DNA of 64,000 nucleotides from Mucilaginibacter sp. (GTDB lineage Bacteria; Bacteroidota; Bacteroidia; Sphingobacteriales; Sphingobacteriaceae): NCBI RefSeq assembly GCF_025362475.1, contig NZ_JANYGH010000065.1, positions 186,001 to 250,000 of the forward strand, read 5' to 3'. Shown piece by piece: positions 17,256 to 25,177 of this stretch (position 1 is its first letter; each line of letters starts with the position of its first letter). The notes under the pieces were generated by a model. It saw only the letters and a program-made list of their open reading frames with translations, ran no database searches and was not told where the DNA came from. The position numbers and the translations under genes were made by a program.

Positions 17256-17630
17256 ATGGATACCGGGAATTTAGGAATATTAGCAGGCATTGTTATCTCA
17301 CTTGGCTTTTTCGCAATGATCTTTGCAATCATTTACCTGTACAAGCGCGAAAGAATGGCAATGATTGAACGTGGCATGGATCCACGCAGTTACAAACCAC
17401 AATCAGCACCTTACCAAAACTTAAAATGGGGGTTATTACTTATCGGCTCAGGAATAGGATTGTTCCTTGCTTTTATTTTAGATCACTCCGTATTTCGTAG
17501 CATGGATGATGATGTGTTTTTCCTTTACTTATCACTTATAGCCATCTTTGGTGGCGCGGGCTTGTTCCTGTCATATAAGATAGAGAAAAAGGAAGTATTG
17601 GATAGGGAAGATGTGAGATTAGAGAAATAA
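17256..17630 (+). CDS. Small membrane protein, DUF6249-like
   Basis: 124 residues with three hydrophobic helices (about 8-28, 53-70 and 82-102) separated by a basic segment KRERMAMIERGMDPRSY and an acidic loop RSMDDDV. The order of helix, basic MIERGMDP segment and two further helices resembles the DUF6249 family (by recollection). It is the only gene between apaG and a strong bidirectional terminator, so it is probably monocistronic. Function unknown. Confidence 0.8.
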   Translation: MDTGNLGILAGIVISLGFFAMIFAIIYLYKRERMAMIERGMDPRSYKPQSAPYQNLKWGLLLIGSGIGLFLAFILDHSVFRSMDDDVFFLYLSLIAIFGGAGLFLSYKIEKKEVLDREDVRLEK

Positions 17631-17644
17631 GAGAACCCTTAGTC

Positions 17645-17694
17645 ATAAATAAAAAAGTCGCGGTTAATTAATTAACCGCGACTTTTTTATTTAT
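17645..17694. terminator. Bidirectional terminator, 50-base perfect palindrome
   Basis: The stretch is its own reverse complement across all 50 bases. The centre is CGCGGTTAATTAATTAACCGCG, flanked by A-runs and T-runs (AAAAAAGTCG outward). It serves both the membrane-protein gene and the convergent DinB gene. Confidence 0.88.
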
Positions 17695-17711
17695 CTGAAC
17701 TTGTGGAGATT

Positions 17712-18230
17712 TTACCCAATACCATACCGCTCCTTAAAAATATTCAGGTGGTGTAGCTCGTGCCCGGCCAGCATGTAAACAAATGCCCTAACGGTGAACC
17801 GGCTGTTGCTGGCGATGCCATCGCGCAGTAACTGATCATCGCTAAAGCCTTTAATCATATAGATATTTGATAAGCGGGCGGCTTTAAATTCTTCGGCCAG
17901 ATCACTGATGCTGACTTTACTTAAATCATGATTATTAACGTAAATATCCTGGTCAAACCCTGGCAGCTCCACATGGTTGCAGGAAAACACCAGTGCCCGG
18001 TATGCAAAAGTCCGCTCTGTATCTATCATATGGCCAAGGGCTTGCTTAACCGTCCACTTGCCGGGAGCATACGCGTAAGTAGCCTGCTCGTTGGTAAGGT
18101 TGCTGAATAGCTGGTAGCTTGATGTCATCAATTGCTCCAATAATTCAATTACATTTTCATTGGGCACAAGGCCAACATAGCCCGCCGCAAATGGCGAATA
18201 TTCATCAGGACTTGGTTTGCTTATTATCAT
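17712..18230 (-). CDS. DinB family protein
   Basis: 172 residues of the DinB/YfiT four-helix family, putative metal-dependent hydrolase or thiol transferase. The three metal-binding His positions are seen in LGHMIDTERTF and AGHELHHLNIFKERYG. The N-terminus (PSPDEYSPFAAGYVGLVP) is typical of the Bacteroidota branch. The start overlaps the end of the histidine kinase gene by 26 bases, suggesting cotranscription, although a functional link is not evident. Confidence 0.88.
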   Translation of the reverse strand: MIISKPSPDEYSPFAAGYVGLVPNENVIELLEQLMTSSYQLFSNLTNEQATYAYAPGKWTVKQALGHMIDTERTFAYRALVFSCNHVELPGFDQDIYVNNHDLSKVSISDLAEEFKAARLSNIYMIKGFSDDQLLRDGIASNSRFTVRAFVYMLAGHELHHLNIFKERYGIG

Positions 18231-19419
18231 TGCGTGTGTTTTTTAATACTATCCTAAAGGTTGTACCCTTGCCTACTTCAGAATCTTTTACAAAGATCTG
18301 GCCGTTGTGATAGTTCTCTATCATACGTTTGGTTAAGGACAAGCCCAATCCCCAACCGCGTTTACGGGTGGTATATCCCGGCTGAAAAACGGTATCAAAT
18401 TTAGAGCGCGGGATGCCTTTACCAGTATCCGTTACATCAATAAATACCTGGTTCTTTACTTTATTGCCACTGATGTCAACCTTAATACTACCTTTTCCGT
18501 CTATGGCGTTAACGGCGTTTTTAAGCAGGTTCTCTATTACCCAATCAAACAACGGTACGTTAAGGCCTGCTTTAAGGTGGGGGTTTCCACTCATTTCAAA
18601 ACTGATGTTTTTACTTACACGTACCCTAAAATAATCAACATAATCCTTCACTACTTCATAAACCCCATGCTCTTCCAATACAGGTTTTGATCCTATTTTT
18701 GAGAAACGATCGGCTACAATTTCCAGTCGTTTTACATCGTTTTCCATTTCGGCCACCAGCACATCATCTTCTGCGTTGAATTTTTCTTTCATCAACTCTA
18801 TCCATGCCATTAATGATGATATCGGGGTGCCCAGCTGGTGAGCGGTTTCTTTAGCCAAACCAACCCAAACCTGGTCTTGCTCAGATTTGCGGGAAGAGCT
18901 AAACGCGGTATACGCCATGAGCAGGAATATGGCAATTACAGTTAACTGGATATAAGGAAAAATCCGTAATTGCTGCAACAGGGGAGAGTCTTTATAAAAC
19001 ACTAGAGTCTCCTCGCCCAAAATCTGGAGTTTAATAGGTTCATGCTGCTTTTTCATGTATGCCAGCTCAGCCTTAAAATAATCAGGGTCGTATTTTTTCT
19101 TGTTGCCTACGGATGGAAGATCGATAAAGGTTTTGGTAGTATCCAATCCCCGGGATAAGCGAATGTCTCCTTTGCCGTCAGTAACAATGGCTGGTACAAT
19201 TAGGCTGTCGCGCACGGCTATCGTATATTGTAAAAAGTCGTTATCGTCGGAGTTTAGGATCTGCCTCATGCTCATGGCCCAAACCTGCGCACGCGTCCGT
19301 TCAGACCGGGCAATGTTTTTAACAAGGTACCGGGTATAAATTAAGGAACCGCTGGCAATTACAACCGCGAACGCGAGTAGTAAATACTTCCACCGTTTTT
19401 TTTGCTGATATGGGTTCAT
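18205..19419 (-). CDS. Membrane sensor histidine kinase
   Basis: 404 residues from the ATG at 19419; an in-frame TTG three codons upstream was not used. Two membrane helices (about 12-30 and 155-175) enclose a periplasmic sensor region of about 120 residues. Cytoplasmic DHp segment ETAHQLGTPISSLMAW has the phosphoacceptor His194; the HATPase domain has N-box NLLKNAVNAI, G1 DTGKGIPRSKFDTVF and G2 GWGLGLSLTKRMIE. No response-regulator gene is adjacent, so it is an orphan kinase as placed. The ligand is unknown. Confidence 0.9.
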   Translation of the reverse strand: MNPYQQKKRWKYLLLAFAVVIASGSLIYTRYLVKNIARSERTRAQVWAMSMRQILNSDDNDFLQYTIAVRDSLIVPAIVTDGKGDIRLSRGLDTTKTFIDLPSVGNKKKYDPDYFKAELAYMKKQHEPIKLQILGEETLVFYKDSPLLQQLRIFPYIQLTVIAIFLLMAYTAFSSSRKSEQDQVWVGLAKETAHQLGTPISSLMAWIELMKEKFNAEDDVLVAEMENDVKRLEIVADRFSKIGSKPVLEEHGVYEVVKDYVDYFRVRVSKNISFEMSGNPHLKAGLNVPLFDWVIENLLKNAVNAIDGKGSIKVDISGNKVKNQVFIDVTDTGKGIPRSKFDTVFQPGYTTRKRGWGLGLSLTKRMIENYHNGQIFVKDSEVGKGTTFRIVLKNTRNDNKQTKS

Positions 19420-19440
19420 GCTGGCCAAGCCTCAAATAAC

Positions 19441-19620
19441 GTAAAATTATTTCAGATGTACAGATAGGCCGATGTGCAGATTATAGATTTCAGATGTGCA
19501 GATTGGGAAAAAACAAATAGATGTAAACGAAAATTAACATGATTTAACATTTTCAAATCTTCAAATAAGCAAATTTTCAAATCATCTGCACATCTGAAAT
19601 TTGAAATCTGCACATCTAAA
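19441..19620. repeat. Intergenic repeat cluster with long inverted arms
   Basis: ATTTCAGATGTGCAGAT at 19487-19503 is exactly reverse-complementary to 19584-19600. Partial copies lie at 19450-19468 and 19601-19618, and AAATCTTCAAAT-type simple repeats fill the middle. Related sequence precedes trmD at 40467. Confidence 0.6.
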
Positions 19621-19627
19621 ATAACCT

Positions 19628-19635
19628 TATCTTTG
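19628..19635 (+). promoter_or_regulatory. -7 promoter box for gltX
   Basis: TATCTTTG matches TAnnTTTG and ends seven bases before the gltX ATG, which predicts a leaderless or nearly leaderless mRNA. A TTTG at 19600-19603 is 24 bases upstream, longer than the usual -33 spacing. Confidence 0.5.
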
Positions 19636-19642
19636 CGCCATC

Positions 19643-21172
19643 ATGACCGATAAAAAAGTAAGAGTTCGTTTTGCGCCAAGCCCAACAGGTGGTTTGCACC
19701 TGGGTGGTGTTCGTACCGTATTGTTTAACTATTTATTCGCCAAAAAACATCATGGCGATTTTGTTTTGAGAATTGAGGATACCGACCAGACCCGTTATGT
19801 GGAAGGTGCCGAGCAATATATTTTAGATTGCCTTAAATGGTGTGGTTTACATCCGGATGAAAGTCCGGTTGAGGGTGGCCCCTTTGCACCATATCGCCAA
19901 AGCGAACGGAAGTGCATTTATCGCGAATATGCCGAACGCCTGGTGATGCAGGGGCATGCCTATTATGCATTTGATACTGCCGAAGAACTGGATAAAAACC
20001 GTAAAGAGATCCCCAACTTTCAATACGGGCAGGTTTATCGCGAAACATTGCGTAACTCCATTTCGCTGCCGCAGCACGAGGTGGATGCCTTGCTGGACGC
20101 GCATACACCTCACGTTATCCGCATAAAAATGCCTGCTGATGAAACAGTAAGCTTTAATGATATGATACGCGGGCATGTAAGTTTTGAAACCAACCAGGTT
20201 GATGATAAGGTTTTATTGAAAGCCGATGGAATGCCTACATACCATTTGGCTGTAGTGGTTGATGATTACCTGATGAAAATTTCGCATGCTTTCCGCGGTG
20301 AAGAGTGGTTGCCGTCGGCGCCCGTACATTTGCTGCTTTGGGAATACCTGGGCTGGAAAGCCGAGATGCCGCAATGGGCGCATTTGCCATTGATATTAAA
20401 ACCAGATGGCCATGGTAAATTGAGCAAACGGGATGGCGCACGCCTGGGTTTCCCGGTATACGCTATGACATGGTTTGATGCAAAAACCGGCGAACTTACC
20501 CCTGGTTTCCGCGAGCTGGGCTTTTTGCCCGAAGCGTTTTTAAACCTGTTGGCCACCCTGGGCTGGAATGATGGTACCGACCAGGAAATATTTACGCTGG
20601 ATGAGCTTATAGAAAAATTCTCGATAGAGCGGGTTAGCAAAGCCGGCGCCAAGTTTGATTTTGAAAAAGCCAAATGGTTCAATGCCGAATGGATAAAACG
20701 CTCGGAAGTTGGCAGTTTGAAGCCGGCAGTTAGCAAGGTTTTGGCAGATAAAGGGATTGTTGTTACTGACGATGAAAAACTGGAAACGGTTATCAACCTG
20801 GTAAAAGACCGCTGTGTGGTATTGCCTGATTTTTATCAGCAGGCAGGTTACTTTTTTGAACAGCCTAAGGAGTATGATCTGAATGCTGTAAAACCAAAAT
20901 GGACAGATGCCAAAACGGATTTCTTTAATGCGTTAACAGAGCTGTTAAGCACAGGTGGCGATATCGAAGCTCATGACCTGGAAACCAAATTTAAAGCCCT
21001 GGCCGAAGAAAAGACACTAAAGGTTGGGGATGTGATGTTGCCTTTCCGCATTATGCTGGTTGGCGGCAAGTTTGGCCCGCATGTATTTGATATAGCAGCT
21101 TTGTTGGGTAAAGAGGAAACCATCAGAAGGATAGAGAAAGCTTTGGAGGCGTTTAGCGCCCCAGCCCCCTGA
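19643..21172 (+). CDS. gltX: Glutamate--tRNA ligase
   Basis: Charges tRNA-Glu. 509 residues, the normal bacterial length. Class I signatures: HIGH-type motif PSPTGGLHLGGVRT (about 11-24) and KMSKS-type motif KLSKRDG (near 255), plus EDTDQTRYVEGAEQ and FRGEEWLPSAPVHLLLW. The anticodon-binding helical domain completes the C-terminus (LMLVGG-like segment IMLVGGKFGPHVFDIAALLG). Start at ATG 19643 immediately after a -7 box. Single-gene unit closed by a terminator. Confidence 0.97.
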   Translation: MTDKKVRVRFAPSPTGGLHLGGVRTVLFNYLFAKKHHGDFVLRIEDTDQTRYVEGAEQYILDCLKWCGLHPDESPVEGGPFAPYRQSERKCIYREYAERLVMQGHAYYAFDTAEELDKNRKEIPNFQYGQVYRETLRNSISLPQHEVDALLDAHTPHVIRIKMPADETVSFNDMIRGHVSFETNQVDDKVLLKADGMPTYHLAVVVDDYLMKISHAFRGEEWLPSAPVHLLLWEYLGWKAEMPQWAHLPLILKPDGHGKLSKRDGARLGFPVYAMTWFDAKTGELTPGFRELGFLPEAFLNLLATLGWNDGTDQEIFTLDELIEKFSIERVSKAGAKFDFEKAKWFNAEWIKRSEVGSLKPAVSKVLADKGIVVTDDEKLETVINLVKDRCVVLPDFYQQAGYFFEQPKEYDLNAVKPKWTDAKTDFFNALTELLSTGGDIEAHDLETKFKALAEEKTLKVGDVMLPFRIMLVGGKFGPHVFDIAALLGKEETIRRIEKALEAFSAPAP

Positions 21173-21203
21173 AGGGGGAGCTTTTAATTTGCAATGCGAT
21201 ATA

Positions 21204-21246
21204 ATAATAAAAAAAGAGGGCTTTGACGGCCCTCTTTTTTTATTAT
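21204..21246. terminator. Bidirectional terminator, gltX / ThuA fusion gene
   Basis: AAAAAGAGGGC and GCCCTCTTTTT form a stem around TTTGACG, with A- and T-runs on both sides. It lies between two convergent genes. Confidence 0.87.
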
Positions 21247-21257
21247 GGTGGATGATG

Positions 21258-23936
21258 TTATTTTAACGAATATATCCAGTTAATAATTTGTTTGATTTCG
21301 GCTGGTTTCAGGTTTGGATGCGCGGGCATATCCACATCGCCCCAAACACCGTGGCCTCCTGTTGTTACCTTTTTAATCAGGTGACTGGTTGAAGCGGCAT
21401 TGCCAGGGTACTTCTTTGCAACCTCGGTAAATGCCGGGCCTACTGACTTTTCGGATACCTTATGGCATGCCTGGCAATCTAACGACATCATGAGTGTCTT
21501 CCCGGCAGCGTTTGCTTGCATGCTGGCCATTTTTAGTTTCATATCGGGCGAATCCTGGCCGGCCAAAACGGCTATGGTTTTACTTAGGGTAGCGGCATCC
21601 CGGTCGTCCTTAACTTCAACAGAAACATTGTAGGTGCCTTTTTTGGTATAGGTGTAAAGCAGCTTTGGCAGCTGAGTTGTTTTTTTGATACCATTGCCCA
21701 GGTTCCAGGTATAGGTCAATTTATCCTTCTCGGGATCGGTTGCTGTTACCGTAAATAATACAGGCAATGGCAATTTGCCATACAGTTTATTGGCGGCTAT
21801 CGCTTTTACTTCGGGGGCACGGTTGCCTGTGTTATAATCAATACGTGCCAGGCCGGCATCTTTGTTTTTGGTAAACCAGCCTGAGCCATATTCCAAAACA
21901 TATATCCTGCCATCGGGGCCTGTTTCCATGTCAATAGGCGCGTTAAATTTGCTTGTAGCCATAAAGGGTTCCATTTTATCCAGGTCGCCGTTTGGTTGCA
22001 GGGTAAGCACTTTTATCCAGCCACGAATCCAATCGTAAAAAAACACTTTTTTGTTATAATAATCTGGCAGGCGGGTAGCTTTTGGATACAGATCGGTATA
22101 ATAAATAGGCCCAGCCATAGCGGTACGGCCTCCGGAGCCAACCTGCGGAAATTCTTTCGATTCGCCGTAAGGGTACCAGATAAATGCCGGTTGGGCGGGT
22201 GGTAACTCTCTTAAGCCCGTGTTGTTTTTTGAATCATTTATCGGGTGCAAAGGATCAAAATTTGGTCCGGACTCGCCGGTTGCATAATTGTAGGCATGGT
22301 AAGGGATATTTGGACCGATAAACAATGGCCACCCGAAGAAGCCTGCGGTTTTGGCCTGGTTAAACTCGTCGTAACCACGCGGGCCTCTGGTGGCTAAGCT
22401 ATCATTATTGGCATCCGGGCCAACTTCACCCCAGTACAGGTAGCCGTTCTTTTTGTCTACGGCTATGCGGTAGGGGTTTCTGTCACCCATTACATAAATT
22501 TCTGGCCTTGTGCCGGCTATCCCTGGTTTAAACAGGTTTCCTTCGGGGATGGTATAGCTACCATCATCTTTTATTTTTATCCTTAATATCTTACCCCGTA
22601 AATCGTTGGTGTTACCTGCCGAACGTCTGGAATCATGGTTTAAATACTCCGGGCGATCATCTAATGGCGCAAAGGCGTGCGTATCATGAGGTTGTTTTTT
22701 GCCTTCATCAAACGGGGTGGTGTTATCGCCGGTAGATAGAAAAAGGGTATGATCGGGCCCAAAGGCTACGGAGCCGCCGGTATGGCAGCAGATCTCGCGC
22801 TGCGAGTACAATTGCAATACTATTTTTTCTGATTTGTTATCAATGGTATCTCCAGTCATGGTAAAGCGCGACAGACGGTTAACCGAAGTATCAGACGGGC
22901 TGTAGTAAATGTAAACGTAATGGTTGGTTTTAAAATCCGGATCGGCCTGTATTCCTAAAACGCCCTCTTCCGCATTTACTCCTTTTTTGGTACGGGTTTT
23001 AAAATAAGCATCTAAAAAGCCCGCTTGCTTCACTGTTTTTGTTGCATTTTTAAACAGCATGATCTCGCCGCGGCGCTGGGTTACCAAAATATCCAGGTTG
23101 GGTAATATGGTCATTTCGGTTGGCTCATAAAAAGTGCCTTGTATAAGCGAGGTTTTTGAAAAACGGTTTTCTTCGGGCACCCGTAAAGTAGTACATTTAG
23201 AATAGTCCAGTTTTTTGTTATCGCCAATGGCGTATTGAATACCGCCCAGCAAATGTTTTAAATAGGCCGGGTCGCTGTATGATTCATCGGTATGGCCAAG
23301 CTCGGTATAAAATGCTCTGCCGTTCTCAAAATTATGGTACCAGGCCATAGGGTGGTTAACACCATTTGTGCCGCCCTTATAACTGTTTTCATCAATAGTG
23401 ATGAGTACATGAATATTTTTGCTGATGGATTTAAAGTTGTACCATTCGTCGGTCCTCTTCCAGGTATCAGACAGGGCGCGGGTTGATGGATGGTTTTTAT
23501 CAATAACATTTAAAACGGCTTCCTGCATGGCTGGGTGGCTATCAAAGTAGGCACCCACTAAGCGGCCATACCAGTGCCAGTCATACTCGGCATCCGCGGC
23601 AGCGTGTACGCCTACGTAATTACCGCCTGCCTGCATATAGCGTTCCAGGTCGGCTTGCTGGTAATTATTAAGCATATAGCCTGTTGTGCTTAAAAACACA
23701 ACGGCCGAATACTTGCTTAAAGTTGCTTCAGTGATCTTCGCGGCATCGGAGGTGGTATCAACCGAAAAATTGTTTTCGGCGCCGAGCTTTATAATGGCCG
23801 CTGTACCCACGGCGATAGAAGCATGATGATAGCCCGATGTTTTGGTAAACACCAGTATTTTGGGCTTCTCAACTATTTTACTAAAATTAAACACCAGTAC
23901 GCTGAGCGCAAGGAGCAGGGTGGATTTAAATCGCAT
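21258..23936 (-). CDS. ThuA - PQQ-type sugar dehydrogenase - PKD - cytochrome c fusion
   Basis: 892-residue exported protein. Order: signal peptide (1-20); ThuA-like glutamine-amidotransferase fold (about 27-245, with VFTKTSGYHHASI and GVHAAADAEYDWHWYG); six-bladed PQQ-dependent glucose/sorbosone dehydrogenase domain (about 255-700, with CCHTGGSVAFGPDHTLFLSTGD and VMGDRNPYRIAVD); PKD domain (about 715-795, TVTATDPEKDKLTYTWNLGNG); and a monohaem cytochrome c with CQACH at 821-825 and likely axial Met870. It should oxidise a sugar-like substrate in the periplasm and hand electrons to its own haem. ThuA is linked to sugar/trehalose use in other bacteria. Substrate unproven. Confidence 0.93.
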   Translation of the reverse strand: MRFKSTLLLALSVLVFNFSKIVEKPKILVFTKTSGYHHASIAVGTAAIIKLGAENNFSVDTTSDAAKITEATLSKYSAVVFLSTTGYMLNNYQQADLERYMQAGGNYVGVHAAADAEYDWHWYGRLVGAYFDSHPAMQEAVLNVIDKNHPSTRALSDTWKRTDEWYNFKSISKNIHVLITIDENSYKGGTNGVNHPMAWYHNFENGRAFYTELGHTDESYSDPAYLKHLLGGIQYAIGDNKKLDYSKCTTLRVPEENRFSKTSLIQGTFYEPTEMTILPNLDILVTQRRGEIMLFKNATKTVKQAGFLDAYFKTRTKKGVNAEEGVLGIQADPDFKTNHYVYIYYSPSDTSVNRLSRFTMTGDTIDNKSEKIVLQLYSQREICCHTGGSVAFGPDHTLFLSTGDNTTPFDEGKKQPHDTHAFAPLDDRPEYLNHDSRRSAGNTNDLRGKILRIKIKDDGSYTIPEGNLFKPGIAGTRPEIYVMGDRNPYRIAVDKKNGYLYWGEVGPDANNDSLATRGPRGYDEFNQAKTAGFFGWPLFIGPNIPYHAYNYATGESGPNFDPLHPINDSKNNTGLRELPPAQPAFIWYPYGESKEFPQVGSGGRTAMAGPIYYTDLYPKATRLPDYYNKKVFFYDWIRGWIKVLTLQPNGDLDKMEPFMATSKFNAPIDMETGPDGRIYVLEYGSGWFTKNKDAGLARIDYNTGNRAPEVKAIAANKLYGKLPLPVLFTVTATDPEKDKLTYTWNLGNGIKKTTQLPKLLYTYTKKGTYNVSVEVKDDRDAATLSKTIAVLAGQDSPDMKLKMASMQANAAGKTLMMSLDCQACHKVSEKSVGPAFTEVAKKYPGNAASTSHLIKKVTTGGHGVWGDVDMPAHPNLKPAEIKQIINWIYSLK

Positions 23937-24426
23937 AGTTTAAATATGGGTTATGATGGTTTGGCGGAATTAGTAATTTTTCGGCTCTAAAGATAAAAAA
24001 AACAATCGATTGCGGGTTTCGTATCTTAAATATTACATCTTAAATTTTGGCAACCTTATCCGTGTTATTGGCATAACAGGTAAATATTTCAAAGCCGGTA
24101 GGTTTATTGATCCCGAAAAGGGCAAGGTACTTACCAGGGTTTATAAAGATGAGTAGCATAAATAAACAGTTTTTGGTTGAGCGGGGCCGAAAGAGATTAT
24201 AACTGGCTGATGGATTATTAGATGAAAAGGTAATATTGCCTGACAAAACGGGCCTAATAAAATTCACACAAAAGCAAATTTTTATCTCGCAAAGAAATCG
24301 CGTTGCCGATAACGATTAAACTTGCAATAAATTATAGTGTTGGGTATTATTTTTAATACAAAAAGCAATAATTTGTTGGCAAACTGAACTTTATCCAGTA
24401 CTTTTAAGTCCCTTAATTAACTGGCT
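23937..24426. other. Gene-free stretch with a possible decayed coding remnant
   Basis: On the plus strand 24045-24156 reads like protein (YFKAGRFIDPEKGKVLTRVY) up to a TAG. A second open piece around 24170-24318 (LADGLLDEKVILPDKTG) follows with an internal TAA. No start codon or recognisable family is visible. A 75-codon minus-strand frame across it looks like the shadow of this remnant. Confidence 0.35.
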
Positions 24427-24840
24427 ATGATCCGCGTACGATCTAAGAATGTGCTATTGATTGCTCCCGAAACTTTCTCGGTAGAGTTGTTGTCTAATAA
24501 CAAACAATTCAGGCACATCTCGGCAACGAGTCATATCTTTCCATCTATACATGAGCAAAAGCCCAATGTAGTGATATTGGACTATGATCACCTGACCAAT
24601 GATATTGAAAAGATATTACGGCGACTGCAATCAAACCCCGCATACGGTAAAATTAAGATCTGCTGCTACAAGCAAAAAGAACATACAAAGGTTGATAGCC
24701 TACTAAAAGCCCTTGGTGTCGACCACATTTTTTATCCCCATGATTTCGAGAAAACTGAAAAAAGCAATGGAATTGTAAATGCATTTGCCAATGTTTTCGA
24801 TGTCAGTCTTTTGGGGTTGCTTGTAAGAACTTCAAATTAG
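24427..24840 (+). CDS. Receiver-like domain protein, hypothetical
   Basis: 137 residues folding by eye as a CheY-like alpha/beta domain: VLLIAPETFSVELL as strand/helix 1, VVILDYDHLTNDIEKILRRLQSN with a possible phosphoacceptor Asp (near residue 51-53) and IKICCYKQKEHTKVDSLLKALGVDHIFYPHDF as strands 4-5. The acidic pair normally after beta-1 is missing (APET) and the late Lys is not clear, so phosphorylation is doubtful. No output domain. It stands alone between gene-poor stretches. Could be a degenerate receiver or an unrelated Rossmann-like fold. Confidence 0.65.
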   Translation: MIRVRSKNVLLIAPETFSVELLSNNKQFRHISATSHIFPSIHEQKPNVVILDYDHLTNDIEKILRRLQSNPAYGKIKICCYKQKEHTKVDSLLKALGVDHIFYPHDFEKTEKSNGIVNAFANVFDVSLLGLLVRTSN

Positions 24841-24925
24841 AAAAGTGTATTAACACCTTGCTTTGTGCAGGCTGTTTGTGAGTATGGCCATGATTTGGCT
24901 AAAGCCACTCTTGCTATCTATTTAT

Positions 24926-25004
24926 CCGCCCCATAAATGGGACGGCAATGAATTAAAGCGTTATTTACCTTCAATTCTTCATTGCCGTTGGTTGAAACCA
25001 ACGG
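24926..25004. repeat. Compound hairpin repeat in a 337-base gene-free stretch
   Basis: Three nested or adjacent hairpins: CCGCCCCAT/ATGGGACGG (24926-24945); ACGGCAATGAATTAAAG with its imperfect complement at 24969-24988; and CCGTTGGTT/AACCAACGG with a two-base loop (24985-25004). The rest of 24841-25177 shows no gene. The structure resembles a REP-type mobile repeat. Confidence 0.6.
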
Positions 25005-25145
25005 ATAGAAAGTATTATCCAAGCATGTCTTTAGCCTAAATAATCATCATTTCGCAATGGCAGGAGGTATACCAGTAATTTGTGTCCCCACATACAGCTA
25101 TCTCCTGGCTTTGTGCAGGTATTTGAGCTGAAAAAAGGCAGGGAC

Positions 25146-25171
25146 AAAAAAATAGCCCCTTAAAAGGGGCC
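25146..25171 (-). terminator. serS terminator
   Basis: On the minus strand GCCCCTT-TT-AAGGGGC is followed by TATTTTTTT, directly downstream of the serS stop codon. Confidence 0.82.
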
Positions 25172-25177
25172 GTAGTT

